This document shows positions 25,976 to 38,400 of a DNA stretch of 64,000 bases, piece by piece. The notes below the pieces were generated by a model that saw only the letters and a list, made by a program, of their open reading frames with translations, had not been told where the DNA came from and did not search any database. Both the position numbers and the translations under genes were made by a program. This DNA comes from Promerops cafer. Lineage: Eukaryota > Chordata > Aves > Passeriformes > Nectariniidae. The DNA lies in NCBI GenBank assembly GCA_013398275.1, contig VZSE01013243.1:1670658-1734657 (forward strand), given 5' to 3'. The stretch's first letter is position 1. Each line of letters starts with the position of its first letter.

Positions 25976-26350
25976 ATTTCAGATACACAATGCAGAAGAG
26001 GTTTCCATCAATTCTGGAAGGTGAGTTTGTAGTCATTGGCTTCAGAAGGATGGCTGAAGCTTCCGTTGCATCTTAATTTATACATATATAAAACTTTCCC
26101 CAGGAGACACTGCAGAAGTTTTTATTGTTAAGGTGTGGCTGGAGTGTCAGACTGTTGGATAGAGACCTCAGAGCTGGAGGGTTATACACTGAATAAAACC
26201 AGCCACAAAGGGGCTGCTCGTCAGGTATGTCTAACTTAGAGCTGACATGGATTTTCCTATTTTTCAGTTTATTACAAATCCAATGAGCGGTCTGGAATTC
26301 ATGGCATAAGGGAGAATGACCAGATGACATGGTTAAGCAGCAAGAACTGA
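25976..26350 (+). CDS. CEBPZOS: CEBPZOS, C-terminal coding exons (partial)
   Basis: CEBPZOS encodes a small (about 80 residue) single-pass mitochondrial protein of poorly known function. Two exons are visible: 25976-26020 (acceptor TTTCTTGTCAG, donor GTGAGT; reads FRYTMQKRFPSILE) and 26268-26350 (acceptor TATTTTTCAG; reads VYYKSNERSG..TWLSSKN, then TGA at 26348-26350). Both junctions are phase 1, so Asp and Val codons are split. They give the last 42 residues plus the first base-deficient Asp. The N-terminal part, about 38 residues with the membrane segment in human, is not visible between the CpG island and 25975 and is probably in the gap at 24345. AATAAA lies at 26370-26375. The gene runs tail to tail into CEBPZ, whose stop codon is only 76 bp away. 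Recognition of the family is firm. Confidence 0.88.
26121..26126 (-). terminator. candidate CEBPZ poly(A) signal
   Basis: TTTATT on the plus strand is AATAAA on the minus strand, about 300 bases past the CEBPZ stop. A second AATAAA on the minus strand falls at 26268-26273, inside the last CEBPZOS exon. Use of either makes the CEBPZ 3' UTR antisense to CEBPZOS sequence. Which one is used cannot be told from sequence. Confidence 0.4.
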
Positions 26351-26369
26351 AGTAAGAAAAGTGTGATTA

Positions 26370-26375
26370 AATAAA
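26370..26375 (+). terminator. CEBPZOS poly(A) signal AATAAA
   Basis: Canonical hexamer 20 bases after the CEBPZOS stop codon. If used, cleavage would fall near 26390, just before or within the 3' UTR of the opposing CEBPZ transcript. Confidence 0.6.
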
Positions 26376-26426
26376 AAACTATTTAAGAATAATTATTTTT
26401 CAAATGTCCACATCAAGATGTCCAGT

Positions 26427-29400
26427 TCATCGTCTTGATTTCTTGCCTTTGTACTTGTTTTTCAGCCCTCTGTGCCTGAACTGTTTCTTCTTTTTGATGA
26501 TGCTTTTCACATCCCTGTTGTGAAGCCACTTGTCACGCTCTATTTCCCACTGGATCTGTTTGACATCTGTAGGAGGAAAGGTGAGAAATAAGAAGCCAAT
26601 GGATACCTCTGACTGTGATGTGGCATACAGACCAATCATGTAAAAGTTAAAACTTGACTACTGTATTTATAAAGGTTAATAAAGTGCAAACTGCCTTTTT
26701 TTTTGAGAAAGCTGTGGGTTTTTTCGTTTCACAAAACAAACCCTTCCATCTCAGAGTTTTAGACATCGCTTTGTATTTTACTAATGCTAGACACATTTGC
26801 ATTAGGAACAGTGTTTGAGTGCTCCTAACATTTTTCAAGTGACACCAGCAAGACTTGTAAAAGCTTTACAAAGCTTTATTCAACCAGCACATACACATGT
26901 AATTCATTAGAATTACTTTGGGAAAACTACTTTCTGCTTCACTGATACTGCAAGGAGACAGTCCAATAGGTAGGTAAAGACAGCAATACCTTATGCCTTC
27001 CCTTCCCACGGAATCAGGGACACTTTACCTGAGCAGAATTCACACAAATGCTTGACAAAGAGCATCCTGCCTGTCCCTGTTTACAGTGTGAAAGGGCCAA
27101 CGACAGCCTCTCCCTCTTTTCTGAAGCCTTATTCACTCCACTACTCCCAGTTAATGTTTAGCACTGTGCATCTCTCGTCACCAGAGAAAACTGTCACATC
27201 TTACTGATGTGGAGTAACTACTTGTTACTACTGTCCCTGCTGTGTGTGGTTTCTGACCCTGTATTCCAGTTAAAGGTGGTTCATGTTTTCACATACAGAA
27301 CCTGAAGGGAAAGAAGTGAATTTCAGCATTGCAACTGCCTGCTACCTTGCAGTGGGTACTTACTCGCATTATCTCTGTTGGCCATGGCGTTCATTCCAAT
27401 ATTGTCAAACTTAGACCCAGCGTTTTCATCCAGCAGATAGCCAAACTTTAAAGAGAGAAATTTTAGTATTCTGATACAAAGCAACAGGTAAAATGCTTGG
27501 TCACTTTTTGTTAAGCACTGATCAAACTCACCTCTTCTGCAGATGCCAGTATACCAGCATCCTGGTGTTTTCTCTTCTTTCCTCGTCTGGATCCTTCAAA
27601 CAAAGAGAATTATTCTTATGAGACACAATTTCAAGTTCCCAAAGACACTGTAACAAAGTTTTACTGTGTTTTAAATGTTTAGAACTTTTTCTTAATGAGA
27701 TCATCTGAATTAGCTGTGTTGGAAATCTTTGTTCCCCACTTCCCCTAAAAGGAAAGGAAAAAAAGTTTCCAACCAAGAATTAAATAGCACATATCTGTGC
27801 ATCAGGTGTAACAGATGCACAAACAACCAGTACAACTTCATCCTTCTTCAAAATTCCTCCTTCAACTCTCATGTCTTCAACAGCAGATTGTTACTCTGAA
27901 TTATGCTGGTTGGGGGACAATCTCATTTTCATTTATGGTTTATTCAAATCTGAACCTAGATCCAAAATGTGATAATCTACTGTAGTAAATCCCTCTATTC
28001 CAAAGGTTTTTAGACTATTTTAGTTGTATTAAGCTTTCATGTCAGTGTTTTCTTACCTTGCAGTGATCCCGCAAAATTCGTATCTTTCTTTTTCTTGCCC
28101 TTTTTACTGATGGATTTCAGTTGCTTGTCATTATTTGAGTCTGATAGGAAAAAAACCCAAATACATCAGTCTCCAATTTTCACACCATGTACATGTATTT
28201 AATGTGCAGCAGAGACTAAAATTCCTTTTTAGGCGTATTTGCCATAATGGTCCAAAGTCTTTAAAAGGCAGTGCACACAAGCAAATCTAGTATTTCCTCA
28301 AGCTGGACAATTTAAAATTCGTCTGTGGTGTGCTGTTCTTCATGTTGTTTCCACAGCACCAGACGGGAGTGATTTTTGTATATAAAATAGAAAAGCTAAA
28401 AGCAGGCATTAGGTAAACTTCGAATGTCTGCGTGGAAAGTTTGGTGAAATAATCATCTCACAAAAGATTGTGTTAACAACTGTATGAACAGTTTACCTCA
28501 TCTACCCTCAGTCATCTTCCTGTGACCTTTAGTTATTCATTGAAATACTCCATTAATCTCTGCTTTTCCAGCCACATGCACTGTATTCCATGTAAACTGT
28601 GCTTTTCAGGTGAAAAAAGAAAACCATGCAGGTACAAGAAACAGTTACAACTACAGTAATAAAAACTTGAGTGCATAGCTGTAATACAAGAGTAAGTTGT
28701 TACTTGTGAGACAGCCATTTCAATAAAAGTTACTTTATCTAAAAAGAATCAGCATTAACTATGTCTAAAATATAAAAATTATCAATTACCAGAGCTTTTA
28801 TATTTCTCCTTGAGCTCTTCTAATATTTCTGCCTAGTGAAGCCAGTTATTTGCTTAAAGCTACTGTTGTTACACCAATTTTCAGAATGAAAGAAACATGT
28901 CTCATTTGGAAGTTTTTATACCCAGATGCCTAATTCCCACTCTCACCTAAGAGACTGTGCCAGGAAATGCTTCTCTTAAGACTTCATTGTACAGAGAAGG
29001 ACTTGTCATTTCTTTGCCTAAGCCAAACTTCCCACCTACATAACTAAACTGGAATTTGCATATGTAGTTACATATTAAATAACCTATTTTTAAAGCTTTT
29101 TCTTCCTCTTTTTCTGTAACAAATGGCACTTTACCTAGGTCATTATCATCTTCAGACACATCCATAAATACACCTCCCTCTTCATCCATATCCTCTTCAA
29201 AGTCTTCCTCCATACTTCCTAAGGAGACTTCCTCATCATCCAGATCACTGAAGTCATCTTCATCATCAGAATCCTCCCAGTCAGCACCAGATCCCTCACC
29301 ACCTTGGCCTTTCTTGCCGCCTTTGGGATTTTTTTTTATATTACTAAAAGAAGATGTAACAAGCTTAGCACTTCATCTGGAAAAATACTGTTTGCATCTA

Positions 29401-32400
29401 GATGACTTCTATCTACTGGCAAACACTATGTTAGGAAAGTTCAACACCATTGCAAACTACTGCAAATGTAGGCTGTGACCTAAAATATACATATTATACA
29501 CTCAGGTATGTTTTCAACATTAGTATAGGCAGCTGTATTATAAAAGTCAACCATTTTAAGAAGTTCTGTAGAGAATCCTATTCTGAAATTAGCAAAAATG
29601 ACAGCTTCAGTATTTTATCTCCTCTGTGTGTTTGTTCCTTTTCAGAAAGTCTTTTCTGTAAAACACACAAACTGCTCTATTAAACACCAGTCAAGATCAC
29701 AAAAATGTTTCAGGTAACTCCAGGAGTTTAGACTTTAATTCTGCTGTCGCCTCAAGGGAAAAATTTTCTGTGCCAATTCAAATGCTGCATTATAGATTCT
29801 CTGAGTAAAACGGAAGCTACTTAATCATTTACAATTGGACTCAATGAACCTAAAGGTCCTTTCCCACCTAAATGATGCTATGATTAATGAAAGTGCTGAC
29901 TTCAGGAGAGCTGAGCTCTGTGACTCTGGATCTCACAAAGCTTATTAACTGTGTTAGGTTCAGTTACAACCAGTCCTTATGGCAGCAGTGCCATTATGCC
30001 TCATTCTGCTTCCTTTTGTACTTGGTAATTCTAAAACAGAAACCTGAGACAATGCAAAACAAGATTTTACACTGCTTACTGGGTCACTCCATTGTATAAG
30101 ATAAACAATTAATTAATTAAGACAATCCAATACTACAGGTCTCATTTAAGGATTATTAGCATCCCAAGGTCCTAATTAACTATTATGGGACATGTGGAAA
30201 ACCTGCATTACTCAGTGTAAAACTGATACTGCCTTTTTTACAAGGTGATATTCTGAGTTGTTCTGAAAAAGGTCTATCTAGTTTCACAGAGTAAAACTCT
30301 ACGTAGATATTAAGACAAGAGGAGCAAGAACTAATCTGAAGTCTTACCCAGCAAAATCAAGGTCATCAACAACAGCATTATCAGCAGCTTCAAAAGTATC
30401 TAGGGAGGAAGAAAAATGTTATTACTACAAAGAAATATGCAAGTCATTGCATCCAGCAAGTACATGGACCTGTTGGAGCAAGTCCAGAGGAGGGCCACAA
30501 AGACAACCACAGAGCTGGAGCACCTCTCCTAGCATTGAAGTTGTTCAGCCTGGAGAAGAGGAGGTTTCAGGGTGACCTTACTGCAGCCTTCCAGTACCTA
30601 AAGGATGCTATAAGAGAGCTGGAGAGGGACTTTTTCCAAGGGCATGTAGTGACAGGACGAGGGGGAATAGTTCAAACTGAAACAGAGTTTAGATTAGGTA
30701 TTAGGAAAACATGCTTCTCTGTGAGGGTAGTAAGGCACTGGCACAGGTTGCCCAGAGAAGCTGTGGATGCCCCATCCCTGAAAGTGTTCAAGGCCAGGTT
30801 GGATGGAGCAACCTGATCTTGTGGAAGGTGTCCCTGCCCTCAGCAGGAGGGATGGAATGAGATCATCTTTAAGGTCCCTTCCAACCCAAGCTATTCTGTG
30901 ATTCTAGCATTGCAAAATATCTAATTTTCAGATATAGGGTCATTATTTTAAGCTTCTGAATTTATGAAGCTAATTCTCATTAGAGATACTAACAATAAAA
31001 GACAAATGCAATTAGTAACAGATTCTTGTCATAACTAAGACCACATTAATTGAGTCACTAAGAACCCTGATAAAAGAATGTAGAATTCTCTCAAAATACT
31101 GTACAAAACACTTATGGAGAGTTAACTGGATTTTTTTTTTAATATCTATAAGTAAAATTTGAAATAATAAAATAATGGACATTTTCTGGTACACTGACAA
31201 ATTTAAATTCTGGAACAAATCATACACTAATTCCAAAGCAAAATACATGCAACAGGAAGAGCTAAGGCTACTGCAGAAGTGTGCCAATGGCCTTACTAAA
31301 CTCATAACCTCATGAAAGATGTTAGAAATGACAAGGGGAACTGTAAGCAAGACTGAAAAAGGCCGAGCAGTGAAGAAAAAATAGAGGCAAATGTTATGTG
31401 CTATTAGAAAAGGTTACTCAGACTACATTCGGAAAAGAACAAAAGGGCATGAACTGCCACTCAGGAGTTTAAGTTGAAAATCAGGCAATTTCCAGCCACT
31501 CAAACAAGCTGACTACTGCAGTGGTGGGAGCAAGGCCTCTTTTACAAACAGCCACCCAGCTGGCTCACACAGCACACAGCAGGAACTGCTGTGAGAGCAA
31601 CTGGAAAGCCAGTTTTCTCCCACTCCCATATTCCTCTATCTGGTTCTTTTACACAATATGAACTATGAAAAGGATAAATTAATAATCTGAAAAATCTGGG
31701 AATACTGGGATAGTTACTGCAAGGAAGAACACAGCCTTACCCAATGCTCTTTCAAATTCATCATCATCCACATCTTCCACACTTTCTTCATCATCCAGAC
31801 GCTTTTGTTTCTCTCTCTTCTTATCGAACTTAGAATAAAATCTGAAATAATATATTGTTCTCAGACACAAAATTACAGGGCATGATCTTTATGACTTTTT
31901 ATTTAAAAATCTGCAGATTGTTTCCCATGTATGTTGCCAGTTGAAAACTTTAAGTGATGGTTTCAAACACATCTAAAATCAAGAGATTTGTACTTCCTTT
32001 GTTTTTCAAAAAATCAGTCACTACTGTAATATTTAAAATAATGAAATTTCACTGGCCAAAGGTGGCAGAAGTTATTTTTAATATAGTGAATTTATAAAAG
32101 AGCACAACAAAGACGTAAAAATCTGCCTTAGAATGAGAAGGAAGAAAGGATCAAATTCAACTTGAATATAATTGAGAAAAAAATAAAGAAGGCATTCACC
32201 CATCAAGTTTTATCAAATTTTCTCACATAGTCCTCTTCTTTTGGGTCTTAGTTTTTATCTTCTGTCAGCCATTTCCACATTCATTTCACGTTAAAGAAAC
32301 ACCAAACACAGAAGGCAATTTTGACCATATACAAAAGAGTACTTTGTACAGAAGACTTTAAATGTGTAATCTCAGTTTCAGCCATCTTCAATGTAACAAT

Positions 32401-35400
32401 ACTGTTAACTTTTCAGAGAGGGGCATGTTTATAAGATGCTTTTCTTTAATCTCAAAACTAACACCCCTATTTTATTTATCAGTAGTATATTCCTCGATAT
32501 TATAGTATCAATTAATTTATAATAAATTAAGTTAATTCAAATAATAATTTCCTAAGGAGACACAGCTAATCGTATTTTGATCTAATAAAAACAAATCTTT
32601 GCCCAATGCATATCACTTCAATTTTAGTACTACAACTGCATTTGTATATCATAATCTCAAAGGAAATTCAAAGAAACAGAAATAACTATAAGTAATAAAA
32701 AACCTAAATATGCTGAAAAGTAGTTCCTCTGACTTTCTTTTGCTTTGCTCTATTCTAATAAGCTTTGATGCTAATAACATAAACAACCCACAAGATATTC
32801 ATCACTACCCATTACTTAAGGCTTCTCTATTATAATGTCAGCTTACTCAATTTACTTAAACTACAAGCCCCAATTGCCTTTGTTCACAGGTGATAATCTT
32901 TCCTAAGCACTTTTGACAAATGTTAAAGTTATGTCCAAGAAAAGCACTATCATTTCAAGTCACTCAATCAAAATTTGCAAACACCTGAAATACCAGAAAA
33001 TGCAGTGGGTTTTAATGGCATTGCATTAAAAAAACAACACTTAAAATGAACATTCACAAGTATTCCATTACCTGTGAAAGAACACTTCATCCACTGGGAT
33101 TTTGCTTTCATCTTTGGCCCGGAATTCCTTACTGTTGACTGCAAAAACAAAAAAAGAACTGATTTTACCCCAAGTTGAAATGCTGGTTATTCTTTCCAGA
33201 GGTTAAGCAGCACACACAGACAAAAGCAGACACAGTGTCATCCATTCAATAATGGGGAGCTTATCTGAAAACCTCTTCAAACTAACACAATGCATATACT
33301 GTACTCCAGTGTGAAGTATGGAAAAGACCCTATGGAAAAACTCAAGTGGCAGAGCCCTAACCAGGTTCTCAGTTATTTATCAGCAAGGCAGGGGGATGCA
33401 ATCACCTACAGCAGGAATACATTTAAAACAATAATGGGAAAGAAAGTAGGGAGCAAGATGAACTTGCTGCCATGCACTGAAACACTGTAATTACTTCCAC
33501 CCAGCACTCCCTGGCAGTGGAAATGCTTGTCAGGAGCTGCAGAGCAGGACCATGAGCCAGCTGAGCACACTGAGGAAGGGATCAAGCCTCAACCTGCCCC
33601 TATTTCTGCGGAACTGAGGCAAAATATGACACTGCAAGAGCAGATCAACCAGGGTAATGACCAGGTTCCTTGTGGAGGACCTTTTTGGCCTCTCACATTC
33701 CCCTTCCCTCCTCCTCAGAAGTAAATCAAAAGAAGAAAGGCTACAGATTATCTCAGTAGGCACAGATTATAATAATTTCTAAGTGACATGGGTCCAAGTT
33801 TCTGAAACCAGATCAGCACACTCACAGAAGGACTCTTCAAATGAACAGTAGAATTGCAGCAGATTTGCAATCTCAGCACCCTACGCCTCCGCAGAGATCA
33901 GCTACAAGCAACAACTGCAGACTTTGGTAGCCATATTACTATATCCATATTTTTGTATCATGTTTCATTTGTGAAACACTTAAATTCCCCAAATTCTGTC
34001 CTAAATCCTCAGGACAGAATTGCCCCTAAATTGCTCCTTCAACTCAGAATAAACTAAAGAATGTGACAAAGCATATAGGCTAAAATTTCTATTTTCTTTA
34101 AGCTTTAACAGCCATAAAACCAGCCATCAAAGTACATCAGTACTTACTAATCTGCATAACTAAAACCTCTTTGCAACAGAACAGACCCAAAGCTGGTGGA
34201 AAAGCACATCCCTGGGAATGCTACAGAGACACTGCCACAGAAGATGGTACCTCTTCTGTCCTCAAGTAGCATGTTCTACTGATAGTTTGCTCTGGTTTTT
34301 TAACTGCTGGTTCTTACACCAAATCCTACTCTTGATTGTTGGAAACAGTGGGACCGGACAAAAGGCAGCTTATTTCTGGAGGCAGGAAGACTCTTAGAAA
34401 AATAACATGCCAAAGATATCTTACACTCATCCTAACAGCTGCAGCTGTGGCATTGTATGGAGTAATCCCTTATCATTTAATGAAAGAACTTAATGTGATT
34501 TAAATAATTATATAGATCCATTTTTCTGGTATTTTAAGCCATTTTTCAATCATAATGAACAGAATAAAAATGGCTACAGAATACTGACTTTCTCCACAAC
34601 TTTTTTTTTTTTTCTTCAAATGATTCAATAGATCCAAAGTTCCATCTGTGAAGAATCCATACATCCTTATAAGAAGATGATGTCTGATCCTGAACATCAG
34701 GCATGACCACTGCACTCCTGATGGATGGCACTTTGCTTTATTGCTAAGACAAACAGCATAGACAGTGCAGATGACACATCTACATCAACCAACAAAGGAT
34801 ATTTTAGTCATCATAATCTTAAGTGATTTAAGGGGCTTACCTGCAAGATTCTGCATATCCTTCATAAACTGCTTCTTCTTTGGCTGCATTACCACACTGC
34901 TGGTGTTTTCTGTATCAGAGTATAAATCAGAGAGGAATTTTTATTTTATTAATATTGATACAGACCTGTTAGGAGCAGCTGATAGACCAGTGGGTTGTGC
35001 TGCCATCCATAATGACCTCAAGAGGCTGGAGAACTGGGCTGACAGAAACCTCCTGCAGTTTAACAGGGGGAAGGGCGAAGTCCTGCACTGAAGGAGGAAC
35101 AACCCCAGGTACCAGTACACACTGGGGGCTGCCCAGCTGAAAAGCAGCTTGGCTAAGAACACCCTGGTAGTCCTGGTGGACACCCAGTTACCATGAGCCA
35201 ACACTGTGTCCCTGCAGCAAAGAAGGCTGATGGTTTTCCTGGTACTTGTCAGACCACACTTCGAGCTCCGTGCCCAGGTCTGGGCTCTCCAGTATAAGGC
35301 AGACATGGGCACACTGGAGAGAATCAAGTGATGGGTCACTGAGTTGATGAAGGAGACTCCACCTGAACACCTGGAAACACTTTTTCACCATGAGGGCAAC

Positions 35401-38400
35401 TGTGCACTGGCACACGTTGCAGAGAGGCAGAGGAGTCTCCACTCCTGGAGACATTTAAAAGCCATCTGCAGAGTCTGCTCTAGGTGTCTCTGCTTGAGCC
35501 CATGACTTCAGAGGTCCCTTCTAGCCTCAACAATTCTGTAGTGTTTACATCTCCACATCCCTTGCTTATTCCTGCAAAGTGAGCAGCTCTGCACTGTGGG
35601 TGTGAGGGGCAGCAGGAGGTGACTCGCAGCTGGTTCCGGGTTACAGACATCTCTCTTGCAGCCCTGAAGACTGATCCCACTCCTTTGCTGCACCACATGC
35701 ACCCCACATACTTGACAAAGCCAATCTGAGAGAATGACGATTCGGACAGCACCTATAACCAAGATCACACGGTACAGAGAAGTGCCTACCTTTGCCTTTG
35801 CTGAGTTTGGGATTTCTGTACACAAAGCGATCCAAGAATCTCATTAACGTGAAGTCCTGCAAAGGGTCACCGGAGTACTGAATGTGATTTCCCTGAAAGA
35901 AGGAAAAAGCCAAAAACCATTAAGGTCTTCATTTTAGAAAGACGCCATCTAAACACAGAGGGCTCAATCAGTTCAACAACAACATTAAAACATACTTTAA
36001 AAAGATAAAGACTTGGGGATACTATACCACGTAACCCTGACCAGGTTCTTCTTTTTGCAATTTCACTATTTTCTTAACTAAGCCACACCTCCTTTGCTTC
36101 GTTTTGGTGATAAACTGCCTTGCAATGTACTGTGCTAACAGGAGTTATTACTCAGCATCATTTCAATACCATATATTCAAATGAAAAATAAATACTTTCA
36201 ATACACATTTGTGAAAGTTTGAGTGGTTTTGGCATGGTACCACAACAGTATTTAAAAAAGAGTATGTTCCTGTGGCAAGGTTCCCCATATTTAAAAAATA
36301 ATTAAATAAAAAGATACAAAAAAACTCGAATAAAGCTTTAAGAATCATATAATACCTACATTTCTACAAAATTAGAACTTTTGTGAGCAGTCTCCTTTAC
36401 ATATAACATTGTAATTACATGAAAAGCTTGGCATTTGAGAGTATAGAGTTCTGCAGAGCTGTTAGTTACCCACAAAGTGCGAGGAGACTTTATATGTATT
36501 TTTTCAAATGGCAAAGGACACCTAACACAAAATATCAAACTTCAAAGCAACAAGCTAGCAAAAGCACTTACTTCTAAAATTGTTTTTGCAAACAGGGCCA
36601 CAGACGGATGAAAATGTTCAGAAAGCTGAAAAACATGAGTCACTCATTTATTTCTAATTAAAAAATATGTTGTAAGACCACTCTGTGACTTACCAAATAA
36701 CAGACATATACATAGTAGTGCAAGGCTGATGAAGCACTTTAACAACTGAAGAACTTCGAGTTCTAATCTTTTATTTGCATTAAATACATTTGCATTTAAA
36801 ATTTAAGTCAACACTAAAAAGCTTTAATGATCAAAGCTAAGAATAGTCAAAAAATATTATTATTGTCCAAATCTCCCCTTAAAAAATTACTATTCCCTAC
36901 TCAAGAATATCAGTATTGCATGGAACATATACAAGTTTAAAGCTGAACGTGTTAGCTTTAACCTTTCTGTTGTTACTCAAGTAGCTACTTCAAGAATAAC
37001 CAAGTTCTTTTTCCTCTCTTCGTTTAAGGGCCACACTTTTAAACACAGCAACAGCAATTCAAGAATGTCCCACCTTCTTCAGTTCCCAAAGGCTTGTACT
37101 TTCAGCACCACAGTATAAAGGACTTCGGTGCATAGGATCATAGGAAGCTTCGCTCTTCCTGCCTGTGGGGTGGAGGGGAGCAAAACAAATTTTCTCAGGC
37201 AACTTCACAAGAGCATTATTCTCACTTCCCTACAACAGTAACGCTGCCCATCACTCCCAGCTGGACAGGCCAGGGGTTCATCTGGCAGCAGGAAAAGGCT
37301 GTATGCAGCTGCCCTTCACAGAGTATGAACAAGAGCACAGGCTGAGTTCCTGCCTGCTTCCAAAGAAGGTCCTGAAAACCCCTGGCCTGTTCTGGAAGCC
37401 TTCAGGGAAGAGTGAAACTGGGCACAAATTCAAAGCTGGACAAACTGTTCTAGCAGGCTTCACAAGCCAGAGAGCAGCTACACATCCTCTCCTTGGCTAC
37501 ACTGCTCGGAAGTGTTTGAACATGGACGCAAAGAATTCCAAGCCTGTTAACAGCTAAGGCACAAATAATGTGTTTATTACAAACTGTATGAAGTGAAATA
37601 CACTAGTCATGGAGTCTTTTCATCACTGCTGAGGTAACAGATAAATTGCTCTGACTGGTTACTTTCAACCAAACTTCAACTTAAAATCTAAAATAATGTT
37701 TTAATCACTTAATCTTACAACTCTTGATCAACATGTCACTGTTATGGACTCTTAGCTGCTAAATTATATATTTTCTTGCTGATTTACCTCCCATATTCAG
37801 ATGATGCACCCACGAGGCTGATGAATTTGAATTGTTTGTTTTAGCAGAACTTTCCACTGTACTTCTCTTTTCATCTTCTGCTTCTTTGTAAGCATCCACA
37901 AATTTTTCCTCATTGTCCTCAGCCTCTTCTTGATCCTTAAAGCACTCCTCATCATCTGACTCCTAAAAAACAAAAAACATTAACAAACAGCTTTTCCTTT
38001 CCAGATATACTCTGATTTTTTAGAAAAATGCACATAAAGCTACTTATAAAAATCTAAACAAATGATGGTTGATGTTTAAGAAATACAGATTTTTGTCCTT
38101 GATATAGCACTTGAAATTGAACTTTTCTGCTTAGAACACACAACTATAATGATCCCTCCCCATCTCAAGAAACATCTTAGCAAATGGTTACTAATAAACA
38201 GGTTAGGAAAAGGTGCTTTCTTATTGAAAAAGCAATGAGATAAAGAAATCATCTTATACCACATGATCCTGCAACTGGACCCTTAACTCTGGTTTTACTT
38301 TCAGAAGCTCAGACAGAAGGTACAGGGTTCCACAAATGAAGGGTGGCATTTGTCCACAAGTGACTTGCAGTAGCCTCTTCACAAAGGCCTTCACCCGCCG

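Noticed and set aside
34941..35454. Minus-strand open frames of 132 and 88 residues in a CEBPZ intron
   Set aside because: They are antisense to a degraded plus-oriented CR1 copy.
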